Assembly (NCBI RefSeq): GCF_030504645.1
Contig: NZ_JAUKWQ010000003.1
Location: 62,001-126,000 of the forward strand
Length of the DNA stretch: 64,000 nt
Source of the DNA: Rhizobium oryzicola
Lineage (GTDB): Bacteria > Pseudomonadota > Alphaproteobacteria > Rhizobiales > Rhizobiaceae
Direction: 5' to 3'
A program made the translations under genes and the position numbers. The notes beneath the pieces are model-generated. The model searched no databases. It saw only the letters and a program-made list of their open reading frames with translations, and was not told the DNA's origin. Shown here in pieces: positions 36,508 through 45,767 of this stretch. Position 1 is the first letter of the stretch, and each line of letters starts with the position of its first letter.

Positions 36508-38013
36508 TTACTTGGCAGGACGGAAGTTGCGGATATAAGGCACGTTGTTTCCGGGCTCCATATCGACATCTGTATCCGGTGTCGTGAAATAGACCGTGTT
36601 GATGCGATACCATGGCGCGAACCATGCCTTGTCGACGATATAGCGGTTCACCGCCTGGAATTTCGCCTTCTGCGCATCACCGGTCGCCACCTGCGCCTCA
36701 CGGATCAGGTCCAGCAGCTTCGGATCGTTTGCCTTCAGCGGATTGAAGGGAGCGTCCGGCAACAGATATTGGCGGAAATCGCTCCATGGCGTGATCATCC
36801 CGAAGGTGAAGATGAAGGCGGGATACTTGCCGGAGCGGATCTGCGGAATGGCGCTGCCGGGGGCGAGCTTTTGCCAGTTCACCTTGATCCCTATGGCGCC
36901 CAGCTGCTGCGTAACGATCGGTTCATAGGCTGCGAAGGGGCCGATCTGTGGCATGTCGAGCGTAAAGCCGTTCGCGTAGCCGGCCTCGGCCAACAGCGCC
37001 TTCGCCTTGGCTGGGTCATAGGGGTAATAATCCTGGAGCTCAGGCAGGAATGCCTCGCTCGTCTTGCCAAAGATCTGGTTGGTGGCGGTGCCGTAGCCGA
37101 GATCGACGAACTTCAGAATAGATGCCCTGTCGAAGGCCAGATTGATGGCCTTGCGCACGCGCACATCGGCTAGCGGAGGATTGAGCTTGCCTTCGCGGTC
37201 AGCCAGCGTCAGACCCAAGAAATCGACGTCGCCGAGATGGACCTTCAGGCCCGCCGCAGTCGCCTGCTTGATTTCCTTGGGCGAGGCAATTGCGGCATCG
37301 ACCTGGTGCGAGCTGATCGCGTTGATGCGCGCGACTGTATCGCTGATCGGGGTGATCGTGACCTGCTTGAACGGGAAGGCCGACGGGTTCCAGTATTCCG
37401 GGTTTCGTCGATAGACATATTGGCGGCCAGCGACTGATGCACTCGCGTCATACACGTAGGGCCCGGAGCCGACAGGATGTTCGTTCGAACCCTCCTTGCC
37501 GAGAGTGGCTGGGCTTGCCAGTGCACCGGCAACGGTCGTCAGGTTGTAAAGCAGTGCCGGGTCCGGTTCCGCAAGCCTGAGCTCCAGCTCCTGCGGCGAC
37601 TTGACCCCGATCTCCTTGATGGTGCGGGCCATGTAGCTATTGGGGCCGTTGGCGGTGGCCAGATATTCCAGGTTGGCCTTGACCGCGTTCGCGTCGACGC
37701 TTGTGCCGTCCGTGAACTTGACGCCGGCACGCAAGACGATCGTCAAAACCGTGTTGTCGGCGTTGTACGTCCAGCTTTCGGCGACGTTTGGCACAATCTT
37801 GGCGTCGGGCGTGTAGACCAGCAGCGTATCGAAGATCGGCATCCAGTACTGCACCGTGTTGCCGATATTGAGCTTGCCGCGGTCAAAACTGTCATTGTCG
37901 ATACGCGCAGCAAGCGCCAGGGTTTCCGCGTCATTCGGGACTTCTGCATTTGCCGTTGTGGAATAAAATATTGCGGCGGCGGCCAGCAGGGCTGCCATTG
38001 ACTTTTTCTTCAT
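36508..38013 (-). CDS. Family 5 solute-binding protein (likely partner of the 39803-43319 importer)
   Basis: 501 residues with a Sec signal (MKKKSMAALLAAAAIFYS, cleavage near ANAEVP). The SBP_bac_5 hallmarks are LTIVLRAGVKFTDGT, HPVGSGPYVYDAS and VRKAINLAFDRASI. It is intact, unlike the sulfatase gene that follows it. The nearest importer without its own binding protein is the one at 39803-43319 on the other strand, so I infer they work together; alternatively it belonged to the lost sulfatase module. It is separated from the LysR gene by a formylglycine-enzyme remnant. Confidence 0.88.
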   Translation of the reverse strand: MKKKSMAALLAAAAIFYSTTANAEVPNDAETLALAARIDNDSFDRGKLNIGNTVQYWMPIFDTLLVYTPDAKIVPNVAESWTYNADNTVLTIVLRAGVKFTDGTSVDANAVKANLEYLATANGPNSYMARTIKEIGVKSPQELELRLAEPDPALLYNLTTVAGALASPATLGKEGSNEHPVGSGPYVYDASASVAGRQYVYRRNPEYWNPSAFPFKQVTITPISDTVARINAISSHQVDAAIASPKEIKQATAAGLKVHLGDVDFLGLTLADREGKLNPPLADVRVRKAINLAFDRASILKFVDLGYGTATNQIFGKTSEAFLPELQDYYPYDPAKAKALLAEAGYANGFTLDMPQIGPFAAYEPIVTQQLGAIGIKVNWQKLAPGSAIPQIRSGKYPAFIFTFGMITPWSDFRQYLLPDAPFNPLKANDPKLLDLIREAQVATGDAQKAKFQAVNRYIVDKAWFAPWYRINTVYFTTPDTDVDMEPGNNVPYIRNFRPAK

Positions 38014-38199
38014 GCTCCCCTCCCAGAGAACCGATCAGCAAAATTGATCAGAGAGTAGTGATATTTGCTTCGTGGACCTGATAACAGGTTGTTCTCCATT
38101 CAAGAAATGCAAAGATATTGTTTGGCGATAAGAAATTTGCATCGCATGAGAAGGGCTTTGGGGTGACTTGCGTTTTCCGGCTGCCGGCCAAAGCATGAA

Positions 38200-38572
38200 C
38201 CCACCAGAGGATGCGGCGGTGTGGGAGGGCGCCTGCCGAGCGAGGCGGAATGGGAGCATGCCGCCCGTAGCGGTAATCGACGCCGGCGCTATCCGTGGAG
38301 CGATCGTGAGCCAACGAAAGACGGGTTCTACAATCTCGCCGGCAATGTCTGGGAATCGACGAGCGATGCATTCCGCGTGCGGTCACTGACGCGGGCGGCG
38401 AAGAGCCGCAACGCCCAGGCCGCGGCATGACGAAAAGGTGCTCAAGGGAGGCTCCTTCCTGTGCCACAAAAGCTATTGCTACCGCTATGGCATCGCCGCC
38501 CGAATGGGCCTTTCACCCGACAGCGCCACCAGCAATGCCGGGTTCCGTATCGCCTATGACGCCATTCCCTGA
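38200..38572 (+). pseudogene. C-terminal remnant of a formylglycine-generating enzyme
   Basis: Plus-strand reading from about 38221 gives GGRLPSEAEWEHAARSG, RYPWSDREP and GFYNLAGNVWEST, hallmarks of the FGE-sulfatase domain. After a frame change near 38425 it continues KVLKGGSFLCHKSYCYRY, GLSPDSATSNAGFRIA to TGA 38570-38572. The two active-site cysteines of aerobic FGE (LCHKSYC) are still there. The N-terminal half is missing. It would have activated the sulfatase encoded nearby on the minus strand. It now lies stranded between the binding-protein and LysR genes. Confidence 0.85.
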
Positions 38573-38693
38573 GGGATGGTTGCGGTTGCTGTCTCCAAAA
38601 TGGCATTGGCGCAAGGCCATAAACGTTCGTCATTTTGAAGAGGTAACCTCAGCCTCACTGCTGTGAGAGCGGTCTGGTCGATACGCGTTTCAG

Positions 38694-39614
38694 TCAGTTC
38701 GTATTGTCGAACGTTTCCACGCATCTCTGGGTGAGGAACTTCACGGGGGGCCATTCGGCGAGTTCCTTGCGGAAGAGCATGCCAAGCGGCAGCGTGGCGC
38801 TTTTGAGCTTGATAGGGAGTGGCACGAGCGCCGGAGACAGCGCCTGGCTCACCGCTAGATCGGGAAGAACGGTGAGACAGTTGCTTTGTTGGACAAGCGC
38901 CACCGTGGAGGCGATCCTGTCGCAGGTCATGCGAATTTGCGGCGGCCTGCCCAGCCGCTCCGCCAGCGCATAAGTGGCCGTGTCTTTCAGGATTTCCAGT
39001 TCCGAATAGGTGACCCAGGGGTAGTCGAGGGCAATGTCTTCCGGTAGCTCGCCCCCCAATGCTATGCGGCCAAAGGCGGGATGGCTTTCGCGGGCCACGA
39101 TCTGCAGTTCTATTCCGGTCAGGAACTGGATGATCAGGTTCTGGTTCGTCGCCGCATCGGCAAAGGCGCCACCGAATGCCACGTCCAGCCGCCCGTTCGC
39201 GAGGTCCGAGATCACGTTGCCGTCGCGGATTGCGCAGAACTCGATCAGCACATTTGGAAAAACTTCCTGTAGCTCCAGCAGGATGCGGGTGAGGGCGCCG
39301 GACTGCCATGTCGGCCCGGCGCCGATGCGCAGGCGCACATTGGCATCCTGCCATTCGGTGTCCAGTTCCTGTTGGGCGATGGCCCAATAGCGGTTCATCC
39401 GCTGCACGACGTTGAGAATGCGCTCCCCATAGGGCGTCGGCTTCACGCCGCGCGCATGGCGCTCCAGAAGCGGCTTTCCATAATGCGTCTCCAGATGCGC
39501 CACCGACCGGGACAGCGCAGGCTGGGTCACGTTCAGCTTTTCCGACGCTTTTCGCAGGCTGCCCTCCGCCACGATCACCTGCAGCCGAAAGAGATGTGTC
39601 ATATGGTCGAGCAT
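38694..39614 (-). CDS. LysR-family transcriptional regulator
   Basis: 306 residues. The N-terminal winged helix-turn-helix is clear (MTHLFRLQVIVAEGSLRKAS, LNVTQPALSRSVAHLE, residues about 5-60), followed by a two-lobed effector-binding domain. It is divergent from the importer, glycosidase and gentisate operon that starts at about 39729, with a 114-base gap to the leader ORF, the classic arrangement for a LysR activator of that operon. The effector would then be an aromatic such as gentisate or its glycoside. It is equally close to the FGE remnant, so former control of the sulfatase module is possible. Confidence 0.9.
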   Translation of the reverse strand: MLDHMTHLFRLQVIVAEGSLRKASEKLNVTQPALSRSVAHLETHYGKPLLERHARGVKPTPYGERILNVVQRMNRYWAIAQQELDTEWQDANVRLRIGAGPTWQSGALTRILLELQEVFPNVLIEFCAIRDGNVISDLANGRLDVAFGGAFADAATNQNLIIQFLTGIELQIVARESHPAFGRIALGGELPEDIALDYPWVTYSELEILKDTATYALAERLGRPPQIRMTCDRIASTVALVQQSNCLTVLPDLAVSQALSPALVPLPIKLKSATLPLGMLFRKELAEWPPVKFLTQRCVETFDNTN

Positions 39615-39728
39615 AGCGATCAGTTTTCCTTATCGGGTGATCCGGTCTTTTCATTTTTTCTCGATCCCCGCAACTGCTAAGTACGGCGACATGCGCATGG
39701 GAAGCGCTGCAAGGGAGGAAGAATTCAG

Positions 39729-39809
39729 ATGCGCCTCAGTGGAGGGAAGACCCGCTCATGGCCACTCCGGCCATACGCATTGCCTGCTGGGCTTGACCGG
39801 CCATGCTGA
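39729..39809 (+). CDS. Possible 26-codon leader peptide overlapping the permease start
   Basis: ATG 39729 has a near-consensus GGGAGGAAG ending ten bases before it and opens MRLSGGKTRSWPLRPYALP.. to TGA 39807-39809. The stop overlaps the permease ATG at 39803. The permease itself lacks a good ribosome site, so it may be translated by coupling to this leader. No homologue is known to me. Confidence 0.4.
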   Translation: MRLSGGKTRSWPLRPYALPAGLDRPC

Positions 39810-40744
39810 TGTTTCTCGCAAAGCGTCTGGCGACCGGTGTCATTCTGCTCGCTTCCATTGCCACGATTACGTTCTTCCTGGTTTTCAGCGGAACCCAACG
39901 TGTGGTCGTCAACATTCTCGGACAGTCCGCGACCGATGCAGATATCGCTGCACTGACGCGGAAGCTCGGAATAGACCGTCCGCTTCTGACGCAGTATGCC
40001 GACTGGCTCTCGCATGCGTTGCGCGGCGATCTTGGCAATGCCTGGACGATGGACGGCAGCGTCACCGACATTCTTGGGCGGACCTTGCCCGTCACCCTGT
40101 CGATTGTCGCCTTCGCTATCGCGGTCATGGCCATTCTCGCTGCCCTTCTGGGGATCGCCGCCGCGACGAGGAGCGGCTGGATCGACCGCCTGATCCAGGT
40201 TCTGAGCGTCATCGGCTTCTCCATGCCGAATTTCTGGCTTGGTCTCCTGCTGATCATCTTTTTCGCCCTGACCCTGCAGGTTCTCCCTGCGACGGGTTTC
40301 GTGTCGCCCGCCTCATCTGTGACCGGTTGGCTCGCATCGATCACGCTTCCCGCTGGCGCCCTCATCCTTTCCGGTGTCGCCTCCGCGGCGCAGCAGGTGC
40401 GCGGGGCCGTTCTCGATGCTCTGCGACAGGACTATGTTCGCACGCTCTGGGCGCGGGGTGTTTCGCCGCGCTCCATCTTCTTCCGCCACGCCCTTCGCAA
40501 CGCGGTTCCCGCCGCGCTGACAGTTCTTTCGGTGCAATTCATCGCGCTCCTCAGCGGATCGGCGGTCATCGAGCGCATCTTTGCCATTCCCGGGCTCGGG
40601 GCACTGACGGTCCAGTCGGCCGTGGTGGGTGACATCCCGGTCCTCATGGGCATCGTCACCTCGATGGTCGCGGTGGTGGTGGTCGTCAACCTGTTCATCG
40701 ATCTGCTCAACGCACTTGCAAATCCGAAGGTGAGGCTGTCATGA
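39803..40744 (+). CDS. ABC permease, DppB type (gentisate cluster)
   Basis: 313 residues. It starts MLMFLAKRLATGVILLAS, with a following helix, VFSGTQRVVVNIL in place of the usual GDP element, several membrane helices, an EAA loop (YVRTLWARGVSPRSIFFRH) and a [19 protein letters not shown] tail. The start has no clear ribosome site and overlaps a small leader ORF. Its end overlaps the permease-ATPase fusion gene by four bases. It forms one half of an import channel whose other half is the N-terminal part of that fusion. Confidence 0.9.
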   Translation: MLMFLAKRLATGVILLASIATITFFLVFSGTQRVVVNILGQSATDADIAALTRKLGIDRPLLTQYADWLSHALRGDLGNAWTMDGSVTDILGRTLPVTLSIVAFAIAVMAILAALLGIAAATRSGWIDRLIQVLSVIGFSMPNFWLGLLLIIFFALTLQVLPATGFVSPASSVTGWLASITLPAGALILSGVASAAQQVRGAVLDALRQDYVRTLWARGVSPRSIFFRHALRNAVPAALTVLSVQFIALLSGSAVIERIFAIPGLGALTVQSAVVGDIPVLMGIVTSMVAVVVVVNLFIDLLNALANPKVRLS

Positions 40745-42501
40745 GCGACTTGGTCAATAACGATACCGGCCGGCGGGCACCTGCGCGTCAGACCCTGATC
40801 CGCGCGGTCCTTCGCAATCCGCTCGGGGCGGCGGCTTCATTCGTCATCCTCTGTGTCGTTCTGATCGCTATTCTCGCGCCGCTGATTGCGCCGCAGGATC
40901 CGACAGCGGTGCAGATCTTCAAGGTCAATGCGCCGTGGGACGCAGAATTCCTACTGGGCGGCGACGGGTCGGGCCGGGACATCCTGTCGCGGCTGATCTT
41001 CGGGGCACGCAACACGCTGCTCGGTGCGCTGATCGTCGTGGGTGTGTCGTCGACGCTCGGCGTGGCGGCGGGCCTGATCGGCGGCTATTACGCAGGTCGC
41101 GCGGACACTGTCTTCAGCTGGGTCGCGGATGGGCTCATGGCCCTGCCGGCCATTATCGTGCTGCTGGCATTCCATCAGGTCCTGGGATCTTCGATCTACT
41201 ATTCAATGGCAGTGTTCGGAATTCTGCTGACGCCGGGCTTTTTCCGGCTGACCCGCAATCTGGTCGCTTCGGTGCGCAACGAACTCTATATCGATGCCGC
41301 CCGCGTCTCGGGTCTCAGCGACAGCCGCATCATCTTCCGCCACGTGCTGAAAACCGTGCGTCCGCCGCTGGTCATTCAGGTGTCGATCGTCGCGGGGATC
41401 GCCATCATCATTCAGGCGGGCCTTGAATTTCTCGGGTTGGGCGACTCCCAGGTGCCGACCTGGGGCGGCATGCTGCAGGATGGCTTCGCCAATCTCTACG
41501 TCGCACCCGAAGCCGTCTGGTGGCCGGGCCTGGCGATCTCTCTGACCGTCGCGTCCTTCGTGCTGCTAGCAAACGCGGTTCGCGATACGCTGCAGCAGAA
41601 CCAGCCGACCGGGCGAAAGCTGGCGGTTGATCCGTCCCCTGTTTCGCAAGACGGCGATGCGGCCGATTCCGCTGATATTATCCTGAGCGTTCGCGATCTT
41701 GCCGTCGGCTATCCGGACGGCGACCGCTGGCGCGAGGTAGTGCGCGATGTCTCTTTCAACGTACGCCGCGGCGAAATTCTCGGCATCGTGGGAGAAAGCG
41801 GCTCCGGCAAGAGCCAAACTGCCTTCGCGATCCTCGGACTGCTGGCCTCCGGCGGAACAGTTCTGCGCGGGTCTATCCGCTTCGAAGGGCGCGATGTGAC
41901 GAAGCTCGACTTCGCTGCGCGTCATGCGCTGCGCGGCAGCCAGATTGCCTATGTGCCGCAGGAGCCCATGTCCAATCTCGATCCGTCGTTCAAGATCGGG
42001 TTTCAACTCATGGAGCCGATGCGCACTGTTCTCGGCCTTTCCAAGGCCCAGGCCCGTGCGCGTGCGCTGGAATTGCTCGGCCATGTCGGTCTTCCGAACC
42101 CGTTGCGCACCTTCAACGCCTATCCGCACCAGATTTCCGGCGGCATGGCACAACGCGTACTGATCGCAGGCGCCATTTCCTGCAATCCGAAGCTGCTGAT
42201 TGCCGACGAGCCGACAACGGCACTCGACGTGACGGTTCAGGCGGAAATCCTCAAGTTGCTCAGAAACCTTCAGTCCGAACTGGGCATGTCTGTGATCATG
42301 GTGACGCATAATTTCGGCGTCGTTGCCGATCTTTGCGACCGTGTCGCCGTCATGCAGCAGGGCAGGATCGTCGAAATCAACGCGGCCGGAACGCTCTTTG
42401 CGACGCCGGAGCAGGATTACACAAAAATGCTTCTGAGCTGTGTTCTCGAAGATAGTCCGGTCCGCGCTTATGTCGCTCCGACCGCAGGCGGGGGAAATTG
42501 A
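40741..42501 (+). CDS. DppC-type permease fused to a DppD-type ATPase
   Basis: 586 residues in one frame. Residues 1 to about 280 are a DppC permease ([19 protein letters not shown] loop [35 protein letters not shown]). After a linker of about 30 residues rich in Gln, Pro and Asp comes an ABC ATPase with Walker [10 protein letters not shown] at 351-359, [13 protein letters not shown], signature ISGGMAQR and [11 protein letters not shown]. No stop or restart lies between the domains, so channel and motor are one chain. The partner ATPase is the next gene. Such fusions occur in some rhizobial peptide-type importers. Confidence 0.92.
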   Translation: MSDLVNNDTGRRAPARQTLIRAVLRNPLGAAASFVILCVVLIAILAPLIAPQDPTAVQIFKVNAPWDAEFLLGGDGSGRDILSRLIFGARNTLLGALIVVGVSSTLGVAAGLIGGYYAGRADTVFSWVADGLMALPAIIVLLAFHQVLGSSIYYSMAVFGILLTPGFFRLTRNLVASVRNELYIDAARVSGLSDSRIIFRHVLKTVRPPLVIQVSIVAGIAIIIQAGLEFLGLGDSQVPTWGGMLQDGFANLYVAPEAVWWPGLAISLTVASFVLLANAVRDTLQQNQPTGRKLAVDPSPVSQDGDAADSADIILSVRDLAVGYPDGDRWREVVRDVSFNVRRGEILGIVGESGSGKSQTAFAILGLLASGGTVLRGSIRFEGRDVTKLDFAARHALRGSQIAYVPQEPMSNLDPSFKIGFQLMEPMRTVLGLSKAQARARALELLGHVGLPNPLRTFNAYPHQISGGMAQRVLIAGAISCNPKLLIADEPTTALDVTVQAEILKLLRNLQSELGMSVIMVTHNFGVVADLCDRVAVMQQGRIVEINAAGTLFATPEQDYTKMLLSCVLEDSPVRAYVAPTAGGGN

Positions 42502-42503
42502 AA

Positions 42504-43319
42504 ATGACCACGGCCCCGCTTCTCACCTGCGAGAACCTCAACGTTTCCTTCGGCTCACACCATGTGCTGAAGGACGCCTCGATCGACATTCGTCCGGGCG
42601 AAACCGTCGGCCTGGTCGGCGAAAGCGGCTCCGGCAAGACCACGATCGGGCGCGCCATTCTCGGCATCGGCCCCGTGACGTCCGGCCGCATCGTGTTCGA
42701 CGGGCAGGACATCACGGGCGTCGCACCCCGCAACCGCACAGGCGATGCGGCGCGCATCCAGGCCGTCTTTCAGGATCCCTACAGTTCTCTGAACCCGGCC
42801 ATGACCGTCGAGGAAACCCTGATCGAACCTATGGTATACCGGGGCCTCTATGCGCCCGTCGATGCAAAGGCGCGCGTTCGCGATCTTCTCGACCAGGTGG
42901 CCTTGCCGGCGGACGCGGCACATCGTTACCCGCGCGAATTTTCCGGCGGCCAGCGCCAGCGCGTCGCCATTGCCCGCGCTCTCGCCCTTTCTCCGCGCCT
43001 CGTCATCTGCGACGAGCCGGTTTCCGCGCTCGACCTGTCCACACAGGCGCGGGTGATGGACCTGTTCATCGACATCCAGAACCGCACCGGTGTGGCCTAT
43101 CTCTTCGTTTCGCATGACTTGGCTGTGGTGCGCCATATCTCGCACCGCGTTGCCGTTATGCGCAGCGGCGAAATCGTCGAATTCGGCAATTGCGACCAGG
43201 TCACTTCAAACCCGAAACATCCCTATACCCAACGTCTCTTGCTAGCCGCGCCGGTTGCCGATCCCGCCCGTCAGGCGCTTCGACGAGAGGCGTTCGAACG
43301 CTTGAGCGCCGCATCCTGA
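42504..43319 (+). CDS. ABC transporter ATPase, DppF type (gentisate cluster)
   Basis: 271 residues from ATG 42504, with GGGGGA about nine bases before it; a TTG two codons earlier overlaps the previous stop and is an alternative. It has Walker A GESGSGKTT at 39-47, AVFQDPYSSLNP, signature [15 protein letters not shown], Walker B LVICDEPVSALD and H-loop FVSHDLAVV. It pairs with the ATPase half of the upstream fusion. The glycosidase gene starts 46 bases after its stop. Confidence 0.92.
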   Translation: MTTAPLLTCENLNVSFGSHHVLKDASIDIRPGETVGLVGESGSGKTTIGRAILGIGPVTSGRIVFDGQDITGVAPRNRTGDAARIQAVFQDPYSSLNPAMTVEETLIEPMVYRGLYAPVDAKARVRDLLDQVALPADAAHRYPREFSGGQRQRVAIARALALSPRLVICDEPVSALDLSTQARVMDLFIDIQNRTGVAYLFVSHDLAVVRHISHRVAVMRSGEIVEFGNCDQVTSNPKHPYTQRLLLAAPVADPARQALRREAFERLSAAS

Positions 43320-43365
43320 TCGCACCGCGGTCGTCCCGTCCCCATTTGAAAACCCGGAATTCGTC

Positions 43366-45015
43366 ATGCCTTTCGACCTGTCTCATCTTGCGCTCGCTCC
43401 CTTTTCGCTAGACCGCGAACAGATTGAATGGGTGCGCCACACCTTCGAAAAACTGGACGACGCGGCGCGTGTCGGACAGGTCTTCAATCTCCTGTCGCGG
43501 GGCGACGAGACCGGGGAACGCGAGATGTTCCGCGCCTTCCGACCGGGCGGCATCACCCGTTACTTCAATTCTGACGCGGTGTCCGAGCGCGCGCGCCTGG
43601 AAGAACTGCAGGCCGATGCGGAGGTGCCGCTGCTGGTGTCGGCCGATCTGGAAGGCTCGCGCATGAGCCTGCCCTTTGGAACGCAGGTGCCGAACCCGAT
43701 CGCACTTTCGGCCATCGACGATGTGAATGTCACCGCCGAGGTTGCGGGCATCATGGCGCGCGAGGCTCTGGCGGTCGGGCTGAATTGGTCCTTCACACCC
43801 CTGCTGGACATCAACGCCAAGACACGCAGCTCGATTGTGCCGACCCGCGGCTTCGGTTCTGATCCCGAACGCATTCTGCGCCATTCGCTCGCCCAGATCG
43901 CAGCCTTTCAGGCGGCAGGTATTGCCGCGACGGCAAAGCATTGGCCGGGCGAGGGCCATGACGACCGCGATCAACATCTGGTCACGACCATCAATCCGCT
44001 GTCGGTGGACGAGTGGGAAGCCACCCATGGACGGCTTTATCGCGAGGCGATCGGCGCCGGTGTTCTCAGCATCATGACAGGCCACATCGCTTTTCCGGCC
44101 TTTGCCGCGGCGATGGGCGCGAGCGGTACAGATCTCTACCGTCCGGGTACGCTCTCCAGCATCATCAACATCGATCTGCTGCGCGGGCGCCTGGGCTTCA
44201 ACGGGCTGATCGTCTCCGATGCCAGCGAAATGGCAGGGCTTTCCTCGTTCATGGATGTGACGGCGGCCAAGGCGGAAATCCTGAGAGCCGGCTGCGACAT
44301 GATCCTCTTCGCAACCAATCCCGAGCGGCATTTTGCCAGCGTCCTTGAGGCGGTCCGTAGCGGGCATGTTCCTTCGAAGCGGTTTTTCGAGGCGGTCACG
44401 CGTGTGCTTGGGCTCAAGGCAAGGCTCGGCCTGCACCGGCCCCGAGAGCAACGCGAAATTCCGCCGCGGGCGAGCGATAGGATGAAGGACGTTCTGCTGA
44501 AGGCGCCGATTCTTGAAAAGGACACGCAATCGCTATTTCCGCTTTCCCCGGAAAAGACACGCCGCGTCCTGGTCATTGCGCCCGGCATCGTCGAGCCGCT
44601 CTGGAGTTCGCGACTGCCGCTGATCCTGCCGGACCTGCTGGCAAAGGAAGGCTTTGAGGTGAAGCTTCATCCGATGGGCGAAGCCTACGAGACGAAGGAT
44701 TACGACCTCGTCATCTATGCCTTCTCGGAGGAGGCCTTGCTGACACGCGGGCGGATTTTCCTCGATTGGGCTTCGCTCGGAAAGGGGCTTCGCGGCGCCA
44801 TGATGCGCCCCTGGCATGATGTGCCGACCCTGATGATTTCCTTCGGCTATCCCTACTATCTGTACGACGCGCCGCGCGTGCCCACCTATGTCAACGCCTG
44901 GGCCACCATGGATGAAATGCAGGAGGCGGTGGTCGAGCTGATGATGGGCCGCGCGCCATGGAACCGCAACAGTCCGGTAGATGTGTTCGCCGAAGTTCCG
45001 GACGGCCGCTACTGA
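43366..45015 (+). CDS. Glycoside hydrolase family 3 (NagZ-like) glycosidase
   Basis: 549 residues without a signal peptide, so cytoplasmic. The GH3 barrel shows LLVSADLEGSRMSLPFGTQ, the AKHWPGEGHDDRDQHLVT segment (a His-Asp dyad as in NagZ-type enzymes lies here) and GLIVSDASEM, whose Asp is the expected nucleophile. The C-terminal third (from about 390) is a shorter second domain. It is encoded between an ABC importer and a gentisate pathway, so it probably removes a sugar from an imported aromatic glycoside. N-acetylglucosaminidase, glucosidase and xylosidase activities are all found in this family; specificity cannot be read. Confidence 0.88.
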   Translation: MPFDLSHLALAPFSLDREQIEWVRHTFEKLDDAARVGQVFNLLSRGDETGEREMFRAFRPGGITRYFNSDAVSERARLEELQADAEVPLLVSADLEGSRMSLPFGTQVPNPIALSAIDDVNVTAEVAGIMAREALAVGLNWSFTPLLDINAKTRSSIVPTRGFGSDPERILRHSLAQIAAFQAAGIAATAKHWPGEGHDDRDQHLVTTINPLSVDEWEATHGRLYREAIGAGVLSIMTGHIAFPAFAAAMGASGTDLYRPGTLSSIINIDLLRGRLGFNGLIVSDASEMAGLSSFMDVTAAKAEILRAGCDMILFATNPERHFASVLEAVRSGHVPSKRFFEAVTRVLGLKARLGLHRPREQREIPPRASDRMKDVLLKAPILEKDTQSLFPLSPEKTRRVLVIAPGIVEPLWSSRLPLILPDLLAKEGFEVKLHPMGEAYETKDYDLVIYAFSEEALLTRGRIFLDWASLGKGLRGAMMRPWHDVPTLMISFGYPYYLYDAPRVPTYVNAWATMDEMQEAVVELMMGRAPWNRNSPVDVFAEVPDGRY

Positions 45016-45070
45016 CATTGACTTCATTCGGCTGCCCTCGCGGCGCCGGCTATTCGAAAAGGATGCTTGT

Positions 45071-45766
45071 ATGACCCTCGTTCTTCCCGCGCCGCCGACC
45101 CCGACGGTTGCCGTTCACGGCACGGACTCCCGTTTTCCCGTACGGCGCATCTTCTGCGTCGGGCGCAATTATGCGGCCCATGCCCGCGAGATGGGCAAGG
45201 ACCCGGATCGCGAGCCGCCCTTCTTCTTTTCAAAACCCGCCGATGCGGTTGTCGACAGCGGCGAGACGGTCGCGTATCCGCCACAGACGGAAAACTTCCA
45301 TTACGAGGCAGAACTTGTGGTGGCTATCGGCAAGGGCGGGCACGATATTGCGGAAGCCTCCGCACTGGAGCATGTCTGGGGTTATGCCGTGGGCAATGAC
45401 CTGACGCGGCGCGATCTGCAACTGGCGGCGCGCGACCAGGGCCGGCCTTGGGACTTCGGCAAATCCTTCGACCGTTCCGCGATCATCGGACCCATTCATG
45501 CAGCGTCCGCGATTGGCCATCCGGACAAGGGCGCGATCCGCCTTGCCGTCAACGGCACATTGAAGCAGGACGCCGATCTTGCTGACCTGATCTGGTCGGT
45601 GCCGGAGATCATTTCCTATCTATCGCACTCGATCGCTCTGGCACCGGGCGACCTCATCATGACCGGGACCCCGGCTGGCGTCGGTCCGCTGGTGCCGGGC
45701 GATGTATGTGTCGTTTCGATTGAAGGCCTCGGCGAAATTTCTAGCACAATCAGCGAAAGGCGCTGA
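45071..45766 (+). CDS. Fumarylacetoacetate-hydrolase family, probable fumarylpyruvate hydrolase
   Basis: 231 residues from ATG 45071. The fold signatures are RIFCVGRNYAAHAREMG, PPFFFSKPADAVV, FHYEAELVVAIG (metal-binding Glu pair) and GDLIMTGTPAGVGPL. The size and HAREMG form match fumarylpyruvate hydrolases (NagK-like) of the gentisate pathway, which split fumarylpyruvate into fumarate and pyruvate. The gene is followed after one base by the maleylpyruvate isomerase gene, and then by gentisate dioxygenase, which supports that role. Cytoplasmic, magnesium-dependent by family. Confidence 0.88.
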   Translation: MTLVLPAPPTPTVAVHGTDSRFPVRRIFCVGRNYAAHAREMGKDPDREPPFFFSKPADAVVDSGETVAYPPQTENFHYEAELVVAIGKGGHDIAEASALEHVWGYAVGNDLTRRDLQLAARDQGRPWDFGKSFDRSAIIGPIHAASAIGHPDKGAIRLAVNGTLKQDADLADLIWSVPEIISYLSHSIALAPGDLIMTGTPAGVGPLVPGDVCVVSIEGLGEISSTISERR

Positions 45767-45767
45767 C

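Noticed and set aside
39637..40632. Long plus-strand frame over the DppB gene at 39803
   Set aside because: It is a shifted-frame shadow; the DppB protein in the other frame has clear membrane helices and family motifs.
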